From: Paenibacillus sp. ACRRX | GTDB taxonomy: Bacteria > Bacillota > Bacilli > Paenibacillales > Paenibacillaceae | Direction of reading: 5' to 3' | DNA: 64,000 nucleotides | NCBI RefSeq assembly: GCF_022346885.1 | Contig: NZ_JAKRNK010000013.1 | Coordinates: 1-64,000, forward strand | Part shown: piece by piece, positions 20,003 to 28,067 of the stretch | How the letters are laid out: each line of letters starts with the position of its first letter | Position numbering within the stretch: position 1 is the stretch's first letter | Notes under the pieces: model-generated | Seen by the model: only the letters and a program-made list of their open reading frames with translations | Told to the model about the DNA's origin: nothing | Database searches by the model: none | Made by a program: the position numbers and the translations under genes

Positions 20003-20032
20003 TCAGCCCCCACCTTTGTAGATGGGGGCTGA
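20003..20032. repeat. GC-rich hairpin
   Basis: TCAGCCCCCA (20003-20012) and TGGGGGCTGA (20023-20032) form a perfect 10-bp stem without a T-run. It lies just after the decayed HTH gene and could be its terminator or a leftover element end. Confidence 0.5.
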
Positions 20033-20233
20033 CCTATGTTTATAACCAAGGTTAGCTAACTTTGTTCGAGCTACGATATTGCAGCAGTATCCATTACTCC
20101 ACGTCAGTGGAAGTTTCTATGAGCGTGCATCGTCTATGTATACAATACGAGCCTCTCCTTGAATAGCTGTAGGCAGGTATGAAGCAATCATTCGGCATCG
20201 TTACTTGCTGCCGAATGACACGCAGTAGGTCCC

Positions 20234-20806
20234 TCAGTTCCGTGATCGGGACAGCAGTCGTGTGATCAGGGCAATAATAGTAAACAGCACGATTAAACCC
20301 AGACTCACTAATGATACCGAGGTTTTGATCATGGTGAAGATGTTGGCTGTAACAGCGAGAGTGTCGATTCGATCCGGGTAAGCTTGCAGCATGACCGCTA
20401 TGGTTATATTCTCGCCATAATCAGCTATTGCTGCAACAAGTGGCAGTAAAGAGAGATGTCGTAATCCAAATAATTGGGGCACGGATCTGCGGATTAGACA
20501 TGCCATCAACAGCCCCATACCTAATCCGTACAGAATGGGAAGCAAAATATCGACGACGGCTAGATTAGCTATGTAATCGTTTCTGCCTTGCTCACCATAA
20601 CCACTTAACATTTCATACACTTGATTCGGTGAGTAGTTCCACAAAAGATCGAGCAGAGGAAGCCCTGCATGGAGCTGTTTAAATCGGACAATGGAATAGG
20701 GCCCATCAACTGCGTTGAGATAAACGAGAGCCAATAAGGCCAAAGCAAACATCAGCAAGGCAGGTTTGCAGCTTGCCTCGTAGTATGCTTTCATAAGCTT
20801 GCTCAT
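20234..20806 (-). CDS. Four-TM membrane protein of unknown function
   Basis: 190 residues with hydrophobic segments at about 14-30, 85-103, 115-135 and 152-180. A polar loop between the first two contains SPNQVYEMLSGYGEQGRNDY, a pattern I have seen in small uncharacterised membrane proteins. It is not a transporter family I can name. The gene is flanked by a 170-bp gap and the divergent marR region. ATG 20806 is preceded by TTAGGAGG on the minus strand. Confidence 0.75.
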   Translation of the reverse strand: MSKLMKAYYEASCKPALLMFALALLALVYLNAVDGPYSIVRFKQLHAGLPLLDLLWNYSPNQVYEMLSGYGEQGRNDYIANLAVVDILLPILYGLGMGLLMACLIRRSVPQLFGLRHLSLLPLVAAIADYGENITIAVMLQAYPDRIDTLAVTANIFTMIKTSVSLVSLGLIVLFTIIALITRLLSRSRN

Positions 20807-21050
20807 AAGCTAACCTCCTAAGAAAAATATCTCTGTACGCGATACGTGCATCTTATCACAGTCAGAATGAGGATAGTGAACTAATCAGCACGAGGTGTTT
20901 CCAGTATTCATGTTATTACGAAGGATGCATTGATATGTGAAGGTGTCATTACTTTCAAAGTTTGAAAAAGAATGAGAGCCTGCCAGGCAGGCGACCTTTT
21001 GTTGCATTGCGGCGGCAAGATATCGGAATAAAAAAATTTCCAGAAAATGA

Positions 21051-21118
21051 TTGACGGCGAAATCGTAACCGTTTACTATTTAATTATTGTAGAAATATTT
21101 ATTGCGATAAATAAATAT
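21051..21118 (+). promoter_or_regulatory. marR promoter and operator
   Basis: TTGACG (21051-21056), a 17-nt spacer and TACTAT (21074-21079) precede a 9-bp inverted repeat ATATTTATT/AATAAATAT (21095-21103 and 21110-21118, 6-nt spacer). It sits between the -10 and the marR start. The same half-site AATAAATAT recurs at 21647-21655, upstream of the opp operon. The rest of 20807-21050 holds nothing identifiable. Confidence 0.68.
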
Positions 21119-21138
21119 CGGACAAGCTAGGAGAACTT

Positions 21139-21591
21139 ATGGATCCCATTGAATCCTGTGTACAAATTGGTGGTTTGCTACGCGTCATAGATACTAAACA
21201 CTCGAAGATCGTCAATCAATTCTATTCACCACAGAATCTTACTGGCCCTTCTATCAACATTTTGCTGCTGCTAGAGAATGAAGGACCTTTAAGAGTAGGA
21301 GATATTGGCGCTGTACTGAATATGGTAGATAGTAATGTGTCTGCGGTATGTTCCCGACTGGAGAATATGGAACTGGTTAGCAGGGTCCGAATGAAGGATG
21401 ACCAGCGGGTGGTCAAGATTGAGCTAACCGATAAAGCACAAGAGCGAATGCGAGGTATTAAGGCCAATGTCAGCGATTTTCAGCAGCTGTTTGTCAAACA
21501 TTCATCCCGAGAGGATCTAAACGATATCCTGATAGGCTTAAATAAGCTTGATCAATTGCTTGAAAAAGTGCTTAAAGAAAAAACGGAATAA
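21139..21591 (+). CDS. MarR family transcriptional regulator
   Basis: 150 residues with a winged helix-turn-helix (LRVGDIGAVLNMVDSNVSAVCSRLENMELV), a beta wing (RVRMKDDQRVVKIELT) and flanking dimer helices. ATG 21139 follows TAGGAG. It sits on the same strand immediately before the opp operon and shares an AT-rich half-site with its upstream region, so it probably controls itself and opp. Confidence 0.9.
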   Translation: MDPIESCVQIGGLLRVIDTKHSKIVNQFYSPQNLTGPSINILLLLENEGPLRVGDIGAVLNMVDSNVSAVCSRLENMELVSRVRMKDDQRVVKIELTDKAQERMRGIKANVSDFQQLFVKHSSREDLNDILIGLNKLDQLLEKVLKEKTE

Positions 21592-21739
21592 CACAGACAG
21601 TAGAAGTGGGGGTGCAAATTTTTTTAACTAGATAACCAAGTAAACAAATAAATATTATAAGAATTAAAATGTTGAGTTAGCGTATTAAGCCATCATGCTG
21701 TGCATATCTAGGTCCACTAAATGTTAGGGAGGCAGGTTT

Positions 21740-23317
21740 ATGTTGAGAAAAAGAAGTCTAAGCGCTGTTGTTCTTCTTTTGGTGTCGTTGTTCGCCGGTG
21801 CCTGCAGTTCATATCAAGTCGTTACTGATGATAGAGGAGGCTTGTCGGGAGAGGGAGGTAACCTGATTATCGCGATTAAGGATGATCCGAAGACATTTAA
21901 CCCGATCTATGCAGGTGACAGTATGTCACTCACGATTAATAACGCATTGTATGCACCATTATTGAGCGTCAACAACGGAGAGAAGAAATTCGTATTGGCC
22001 GAAAGTTTGGCCGCTTCGAAAGATTTAAAGAAATTCACGCTGAAGCTGCGTGCAGGACTAGTCTGGCATGACGGACAGCCGTTAACTACGGAAGATGTTC
22101 TATTTACATTTAACAGCATACTGGATGAGAAGCAGCATAGCTATTTTCGCAGCTCGTTTGTTCTTGACGGCAAGCCAATTAGTGTGAACAAAATCGACGA
22201 GCGAACAATTGAGTTTGTGCTGCCGCAGGCATCGGCTGCGTTTGAAAGCTCGCTTGTCCAGATCATTCCAATTCCGAAGCATATATTCGAGGGTGAAGCA
22301 GATTTGGAGAAGAGCGAGAAGAATTATAATCCTGTCGGCTCAGGGCCATTCAAATTTAAAGAGTACCGCTCAGGTGAATATGTCCTTGTGGAACGTGCGG
22401 ACACTTATTTCGCCGAGAAATCCAAGCTAGATTCGATTACATATCGTATTGCCAAGGAAAATAATTCGGCTGTGCTTGCGCTACAGAACGGCGAGCTTAA
22501 CATGCTGCGTGTTGAACCGCAGGATTATGCCAAAGTAAAAGCTGCGGGCAACGTGAATCTATTGATGTTCCCGTCGGGTGGCGTAACCACCATGGTATTT
22601 AACATGAACATTGACATTATGAAACAGAAGGAAGTGCGTCAAGCCATCGTGCACGCGCTTGATAAGCAAGAACTGATTCAAGCGGGCTTCTCCTCAACGG
22701 AGTTTGCAGAACCGGCACCATCTATTTTTTCGCCTGACACCTTGTATATAAAGAAAGAGCTACCAGCTTACCATTATGATCCTGACAAGTCGAAGGCATT
22801 GCTGAAAGCGGCTGGAGCGGAAGGACTCAAGATCCGATTTGCCTACTTTAGCGCGAGCACCCCGGAAACCAACATGGCGCTTTACCTTCAACAGAAACTA
22901 AAAGAGGTTGGTATTCAGGTAGAGCTCATTCCACTGGATGGAGCGGCTCTTGGCAAGAAGGCGCTAAACAAAGACAATACGGACTATGACATGTCCTTTG
23001 GTGGCTACAGTATGGGGTTTGAGCCTGACGCTTATAAAGTGCTGTACTTAAGCGATGCGGCTTACAATTATTCGCACTACAAAAATGAGCAGTTCGATCA
23101 ATGGTGGCAGCAGGCAGCGGTTGAGACGGATAGCGCCAAACGGGAACAATTGTATGGGCAAATTCAAGAGTTGTCAGCACAGGAAATCACCACTTATCCA
23201 ATAGCTTATGGAAAGTCCATTATAGCCGTTGACTCCCGATTTGCTGGCATAGAAGAAGCTGGAGCGAAACCCGTAGTGATGTTTGATGATTTTGCCAAGC
23301 TATACAAGCAGAAATAA
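21740..23317 (+). CDS. oppA: Peptide/nickel ABC transporter substrate-binding lipoprotein
   Basis: SBP_bac_5 family, cluster C binding protein. Signal peptide with lipobox AGAC, Cys22, anchors it outside the membrane. Family signatures are DPKTFNPIYAGDSMS, LVWHDGQPLTTEDVLFTFN and NYNPVGSGPFKFKEY. 525 residues, typical length. First gene of a five-gene transporter operon; the exact ligand (oligopeptide, dipeptide or nickel chelate) cannot be read from the sequence, so the symbol is generic. GGGAGG precedes ATG 21740. Confidence 0.9.
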   Translation: MLRKRSLSAVVLLLVSLFAGACSSYQVVTDDRGGLSGEGGNLIIAIKDDPKTFNPIYAGDSMSLTINNALYAPLLSVNNGEKKFVLAESLAASKDLKKFTLKLRAGLVWHDGQPLTTEDVLFTFNSILDEKQHSYFRSSFVLDGKPISVNKIDERTIEFVLPQASAAFESSLVQIIPIPKHIFEGEADLEKSEKNYNPVGSGPFKFKEYRSGEYVLVERADTYFAEKSKLDSITYRIAKENNSAVLALQNGELNMLRVEPQDYAKVKAAGNVNLLMFPSGGVTTMVFNMNIDIMKQKEVRQAIVHALDKQELIQAGFSSTEFAEPAPSIFSPDTLYIKKELPAYHYDPDKSKALLKAAGAEGLKIRFAYFSASTPETNMALYLQQKLKEVGIQVELIPLDGAALGKKALNKDNTDYDMSFGGYSMGFEPDAYKVLYLSDAAYNYSHYKNEQFDQWWQQAAVETDSAKREQLYGQIQELSAQEITTYPIAYGKSIIAVDSRFAGIEEAGAKPVVMFDDFAKLYKQK

Positions 23318-23364
23318 GACTACAACGGATGGGCGAAGGGAGCGCTGTCCAGAAGGAGTAACAG

Positions 23365-24315
23365 TTGAAAAAGTATGTACTACGACGATTGCTTCAGCTT
23401 ATTCCGATGCTTCTGTTTATCTCAATAGTCTCATTTGCGCTCATTCGACTGGCTCCCGGTGATCCTGTCATGTCGTTTGTCACGCCAAACATGAGTCCCG
23501 AGGATATAGACCGAATTAGAGCCAGCATGGGACTAGATCAGCCTTTGTATTTGCAATACGTGTATTGGCTGCAAAATGTTTTGACAGGTAATCTAGGCTA
23601 TTCCCTGATCAATCATAGACCTGTGCTTGATCTTATAGTAGAACGTATTCCAGCAACGCTCGGGCTGATGGGTTCCTCTTTGGTGCTCTCGTTAATTATT
23701 GGCATTACGCTTGGATTAGTCGCTGCACTGAATAAAAATAAGCCGATAGACCGTGCGCTCAGCTTCTTATCTTACATTGGAATATCACTGCCTGGTTTAT
23801 GGTTTGCTATGATTCTTATTTATGTGTTTTCGATTCAGCTTCATTGGCTGCCTAGCCTAGGGATGCGGACCATCGGCGTAAATTCTGCCTGGGATGTGGT
23901 CCTGCATGGTGTTATGCCATGTCTCGTGCTGAGTATTACGAGCATCGCTGTATTTATGCGTTACATTCGTTCAAGCACAATTAGCCAACTGGAAGAAGAC
24001 TATGTGCATATCCAATATGCTTACGGATCTACAAGCACGATTATTTTGTTCCGACATGTACTACGTAATGTGCTTCTTCCGGTTATTACTATTTTAGGAT
24101 TGTCACTGCCGGAGATTATGACAGGCGCTTTTATTGTGGAAAGTATCTTCTCGTGGCCTGGTATGGGTTCGCTTGGTATCAATGCCGTCTTTGGTCTTGA
24201 TTATCCGATGATTATGGGGATCACGATGATGTCGTCGTTCCTGCTTATTTTCGGCAATTTGCTGGCCGACATGATGTACGGTGTGGTTGATCCCCGAATT
24301 AAATCGATGAGGTGA
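23365..24315 (+). CDS. oppB: Peptide ABC transporter permease (OppB/DppB type)
   Basis: Inner-membrane channel subunit with six TM helices, starting YVLRRLLQLIPMLLFISIVSF. The family loop GDPVMSFVTP follows TM1 and the EAA-type loop is near residues 205-230. TTG 23365 follows AAGGAG by 6 nt. 316 residues. It pairs with the next gene to form the transmembrane pore. Confidence 0.93.
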   Translation: MKKYVLRRLLQLIPMLLFISIVSFALIRLAPGDPVMSFVTPNMSPEDIDRIRASMGLDQPLYLQYVYWLQNVLTGNLGYSLINHRPVLDLIVERIPATLGLMGSSLVLSLIIGITLGLVAALNKNKPIDRALSFLSYIGISLPGLWFAMILIYVFSIQLHWLPSLGMRTIGVNSAWDVVLHGVMPCLVLSITSIAVFMRYIRSSTISQLEEDYVHIQYAYGSTSTIILFRHVLRNVLLPVITILGLSLPEIMTGAFIVESIFSWPGMGSLGINAVFGLDYPMIMGITMMSSFLLIFGNLLADMMYGVVDPRIKSMR

Positions 24316-24320
24316 ACAAG

Positions 24321-25166
24321 ATGAACCGAATGAGATGGACACTGCTTGTTAGTCAGCTAAGGACACAAAAGTCGGCTCTGATCGCCTTGATTATGCTAGG
24401 GGTATATGTGTTGGCCGCGCTTGCTGCGCCACTTGCGCCGCACGACCCCAATACCATTCATCTGAATGAAAGGCTGCTGCCTCCAAGCGGACAGCATTGG
24501 TTTGGCACGGATGATAACGGCCGCGATTACTTTGCACGAGCTTTATATGGTGCCAGAGTCTCGCTGAGCGTTGGTATACTCGCCATGCTGGTGTCGGTTA
24601 CGATCGGGACTATAATTGGGGCAATTAGCGGGTATTTTGGCGGCAAGCTGGACACGTTGCTGATGAGAAGTATAGATATTGGGATGTCGCTGCCTTCCTT
24701 CTTCCTCATGCTCATATTAAATGCTTACTTGAAGCCAGGAGTGGTCACAATTGTGCTCATTATTGGCTTGTTAAGCTGGATGTCGATCTCGCGCATCGTG
24801 AGGGCGGAGACAATTTCAGTGAAAGAACGGGAGTATGTGCTGTACGCGCGTGTATCGGGACAAAGCGCCTTCCGTATTATTTTACGTCATATTATTCCGA
24901 GTATTGTGCCGACAATTGTGGTCGCTGCTACGCTTAATATTGCAGGTGTTATTATGATGGAATCGGCACTCAGCTTCCTCGGACTTGGCATTAGTCCACC
25001 AGATGCTTCTTGGGGCAGCATGCTAAACAACGCCAAGGGTTATATCGGGGAAAATCCAACGCTTGCTTTGTTCCCAGGACTGCTTATTTTAACGACAGTG
25101 CTAGCCTTTAACTATTTGGGAGATGTGTTTCGCGCCGCTTTTGAACCGAAAGTGAACCGGCGATAA
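24321..25166 (+). CDS. oppC: Peptide ABC transporter permease (OppC/DppC type)
   Basis: Second channel subunit: N-terminal OppC_N segment (LAAPLAPHDPNTIHLN), then GTDDNGRDYFARALYGARVSL and five more TM helices. ATG 24321 was chosen because GAGG lies 8 nt upstream. GTG 24312 would overlap the oppB stop and is an alternative. 281 residues. Confidence 0.92.
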   Translation: MNRMRWTLLVSQLRTQKSALIALIMLGVYVLAALAAPLAPHDPNTIHLNERLLPPSGQHWFGTDDNGRDYFARALYGARVSLSVGILAMLVSVTIGTIIGAISGYFGGKLDTLLMRSIDIGMSLPSFFLMLILNAYLKPGVVTIVLIIGLLSWMSISRIVRAETISVKEREYVLYARVSGQSAFRIILRHIIPSIVPTIVVAATLNIAGVIMMESALSFLGLGISPPDASWGSMLNNAKGYIGENPTLALFPGLLILTTVLAFNYLGDVFRAAFEPKVNRR

Positions 25167-25189
25167 ATATGACTAATGGAGTGAGGACC

Positions 25190-26185
25190 ATGACTGAGTT
25201 ATTGTCTGTCCATCAATTGCGGACCTCCTTTTTTACTCGTGAGGGCGAGGTGCAGGCTGTCAGGGGAGTCAGCTTTTCGATCAACGAGGGGGAGCTGATT
25301 GGCATTGTAGGCGAATCAGGGAGCGGCAAGAGTGTCACTGCCAAATCGCTCTTACGCCTAATGCCGCCTTCCGGTCAGATCGTTGGTGGTCAATCGAAGC
25401 TGCGGGGAGTGGATTTGCTTGGCTTGCCAGAAGAGAAGCTGCGTAAAATCCGTGGTAATCAGGTGGCCATGATCTTTCAGGACCCGATGACGTCGCTTAA
25501 TCCGGTGTTGACGATAGGCGCGCAGTTAACTGAGGTGCTGAGGCGCCATCAAAGGTTGAGCAGACGGGATGCACGTCGGGAAGCTATTGAATGGCTAAGG
25601 GAAGTCGGCATTCCCTCGCCAGAGATTAGAATCGATCAGTATCCGCACGAGTTCAGCGGTGGGATGCGTCAGCGGGTTATGATTGCCATGGCCTTGTCCT
25701 GCAAGCCAGACTTGCTTGTCGCGGACGAGCCAACAACCGCGCTTGATGTGACTATTCAGGCGCAGATTCTTGCATTGGTAACAAAGCTGTGCAAGACAAC
25801 GGGAACATCGGTACTGCTGATTACGCATGATCTGGGTGTGGTCGCACAAGTGTGCTCACGGGTTATCGTGATGTATGGTGGCCTGATTATGGAAGAGGGA
25901 ACAGTGGAGGACATCTTCGGGGCACCGCAGCACCCTTACACACAAGGGCTGTTACGATCGATACCGAGAATGCGCGAGGGAAAGCGTGAGCGTCTGGTTC
26001 CTATTGAAGGCTCGCCGCCGAACTTGCTTAATCCGCCTCCAGGTTGTCCATTCATGGAGAGATGTCCACATGCGTCAGGTGAGTGCCTAATACTACCACC
26101 ATATGTAGAATTGAAGCCAGGGCACCGATCGCTCTGCTGGCTTGCGGCGGTACGACATAGCGAACGCCAGGAGGGAATGCAGTGA
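25190..26185 (+). CDS. oppD: Peptide ABC transporter ATP-binding protein (OppD/DppD type)
   Basis: ATPase with Walker A GESGSGKS, signature FSGGMRQR, Walker B LLVADEPT and H-loop THD. The C-terminal oligo_HPY extension holds cysteines (GCPFMERCPHASGEC) that can ligate an iron-sulfur centre in relatives. ATG 25190 is favoured over ATG 25169 because GGAG at 25178 then has correct spacing. 331 residues. It ends overlapping oppF by 4 bp. Confidence 0.94.
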   Translation: MTELLSVHQLRTSFFTREGEVQAVRGVSFSINEGELIGIVGESGSGKSVTAKSLLRLMPPSGQIVGGQSKLRGVDLLGLPEEKLRKIRGNQVAMIFQDPMTSLNPVLTIGAQLTEVLRRHQRLSRRDARREAIEWLREVGIPSPEIRIDQYPHEFSGGMRQRVMIAMALSCKPDLLVADEPTTALDVTIQAQILALVTKLCKTTGTSVLLITHDLGVVAQVCSRVIVMYGGLIMEEGTVEDIFGAPQHPYTQGLLRSIPRMREGKRERLVPIEGSPPNLLNPPPGCPFMERCPHASGECLILPPYVELKPGHRSLCWLAAVRHSERQEGMQ

Positions 26186-27198
26186 GCGATAACAGCATGT
26201 TGGATGGACGTGGGCAAGCGAGGACAGGCAAGATACCTTTATTGGAAGTTAGTAGATTAGCGAAGCACTTTACCGTTGAGAAGTCTTTGTTCGGGAGAAC
26301 AACGAAGGTGCTTAAAGCAGTTGACGATGTCAGCTTCCATATTCATCGGGGGGAAACATTTGGCCTCGTGGGAGAGTCGGGTTGCGGAAAGTCAACGACT
26401 GGGCGTAGTGTCATTCGACTCTTTGATGTCACCTCCGGCGAGATCCGCTATGAGGGGGTCGACTTGGCTCCAATGAACGAGAAGCAGCTCAAGCCTTATC
26501 GACAGAAAATGCAAGCTATCTTTCAAGACCCATATTCTTCGTTGAATCCGGGCATGAACGTGTTGGAACTCATTAGTGAACCACTAGAGATTCACGGTGG
26601 TTCCAGCCGATCCAATCGACGCGACCGAGTTATCGAGCTGTTGGAAAGAGTCGGGTTAAAGCGTGAGCATGCGGATCGTTATCCCCACGAATTCAGTGGG
26701 GGGCAGAGGCAGCGCATCAGCATTGCAAGATCTATTGCTTCGGGTCCTGAGTTTGTGATGTGTGACGAGCCGATTTCGGCACTGGATGTATCTGTGCAGG
26801 CTCAGGTGGTCAACATGCTGGAGGATCTTCAGCATGAATTGGGATTGACCTATTTGTTTATTGCACATGATCTGTCAATGGTACGCCATATTTCGAATCG
26901 CATCGGGGTTATGTATATGGGCAAGCTTGTGGAAGTCTCCTTTAGTGAGGAATTGTATACTCATCCCGCCCATCCTTATACCGAGGCGCTTCTTGCAGCA
27001 ATTCCAATCCCGGACCCGAAAGTCTTAATGCCAACCGATCGGCTGCTGCAAGGTGAATTGCCAAGTCCAATCGATTCTGCTATAGGCTGCAAGTTCCGAT
27101 CCCGGTGCCCATACGCTTCCCGCCGATGCGGTGAAGAAGAGCCTGTTCTTAAACGTATCGCCCCGGGTCATTATACGGCCTGTCATTTGCATGAGTAA
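26182..27198 (+). CDS. oppF: Peptide ABC transporter ATP-binding protein (OppF/DppF type)
   Basis: Partner ATPase: Walker [10 protein letters not shown], signature [10 protein letters not shown], Walker [13 protein letters not shown], and a C-terminal oligo_HPY tail with three to four cysteines ([14 protein letters not shown]). GTG 26182 overlaps the oppD stop (GTGA) and has GGAGGGA upstream, showing translational coupling. 338 residues. Confidence 0.94.
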   Translation: MSDNSMLDGRGQARTGKIPLLEVSRLAKHFTVEKSLFGRTTKVLKAVDDVSFHIHRGETFGLVGESGCGKSTTGRSVIRLFDVTSGEIRYEGVDLAPMNEKQLKPYRQKMQAIFQDPYSSLNPGMNVLELISEPLEIHGGSSRSNRRDRVIELLERVGLKREHADRYPHEFSGGQRQRISIARSIASGPEFVMCDEPISALDVSVQAQVVNMLEDLQHELGLTYLFIAHDLSMVRHISNRIGVMYMGKLVEVSFSEELYTHPAHPYTEALLAAIPIPDPKVLMPTDRLLQGELPSPIDSAIGCKFRSRCPYASRRCGEEEPVLKRIAPGHYTACHLHE

Positions 27199-27240
27199 TC
27201 TTAACAATAAAGCAGCAAGGCCAAAAGGAGAATGGATCAG

Positions 27241-27765
27241 ATGAACCCCAATATCAAACTTTCGCAGCATACCGCTATTTTGCTAGAGCGGGCACGGCGC
27301 TTCAACATCACCGACGCTGTCCTACTTGCTTGTATTACAACAGGTGACACAGTCCCCTTACAGGTTGCTGCTGCTCAATATTACAGCTACGACGAGTTTG
27401 TGATTTATGCTCGTGTCCATCATGAGCGGTTGGAGGACGCCGTCCGCTATGGGTATCAAATGAAGTTCAACACCCCAGGTGGGGTGCAGCTATGGTTGCA
27501 AGAACGATTTGGCCTTGAGCCTAAGGTGGATTTCGAAGTGTTTACGGGGCGGCTGGAGCAAGTCCGGCTGAACAATGAACAGCTCCGATTGCTAGGTGCA
27601 ACACTAGCTGACAACTGGGTCATTATAGAGCAAGGCAACCTTGTAGACCGAGAACTGTTGAAGTCGGACAGCAGCGATGCAGATATTCGATCAGCTGCAG
27701 CCGGTGAGCTTCGAACGTTAACCTTAGTTATCCGGTCGGAGCTAGCGGCCGTATATCAGAAATAA
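27241..27765 (+). CDS. Unknown protein at end of opp operon (174 aa)
   Basis: ATG 27241 lies 10 nt after AAAGGAG; ATG 27232 is too close to the site. Soluble, mixed helix/strand, no signal peptide, no motif I recognise. It follows oppF by 42 bp with no terminator between, so it is probably made with the transporter. Possible roles such as peptide handling are inference only. Confidence 0.75.
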   Translation: MNPNIKLSQHTAILLERARRFNITDAVLLACITTGDTVPLQVAAAQYYSYDEFVIYARVHHERLEDAVRYGYQMKFNTPGGVQLWLQERFGLEPKVDFEVFTGRLEQVRLNNEQLRLLGATLADNWVIIEQGNLVDRELLKSDSSDADIRSAAAGELRTLTLVIRSELAAVYQK

Positions 27766-27907
27766 ACATGGATGAAAGCTTTTACTGCTGTGAGCTCTCT
27801 TTGTTATTGAAAGGATGCCTCACTTAGGAGTACCACCCTTATACCTAGTCAAAAGAAATACGTAATCAAGCTTTTCCGCCAGTACTTCTGGTAGGCAGGC
27901 TTCTTTC

Positions 27908-27946
27908 TATGGGTCCCATAAATATTATGGGGCTCTTTTTTGTAGA
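27908..27946 (+). terminator. opp operon terminator
   Basis: GGGTCCCATAA pairs with TTATGGGGCTC around a 3-nt loop, followed by TTTTTT. It closes the opp operon before the iron island. Confidence 0.78.
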
Positions 27947-27967
27947 GTAGGATATTCTTGCTATGAG

Positions 27968-27982
27968 TGAGAATGTTTATCA
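27968..27982 (+). promoter_or_regulatory. Fur box upstream of AraC gene
   Basis: TGAGAATGTTTATCA matches the 7-1-7 Fur consensus TGATAATNATTATCA at 12 of 14 defined positions. It lies just before a TATAAT (27985-27990), so Fur binding would block this promoter when iron is sufficient. Confidence 0.62.
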
Positions 27983-28067
27983 TTTATAATAAGTGGAGTT
28001 GTAGTGAAGGAACATGCAGGTTCTAGAACGATAAGTAACATGATAAGAAAGGGTGGAGCGAGTGTAG

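Noticed and set aside
20003..20032. GC-rich hairpin as the end of an IS200/IS605 element
   Set aside because: No TnpA or TnpB frame lies near it; it may simply end the decayed HTH gene.
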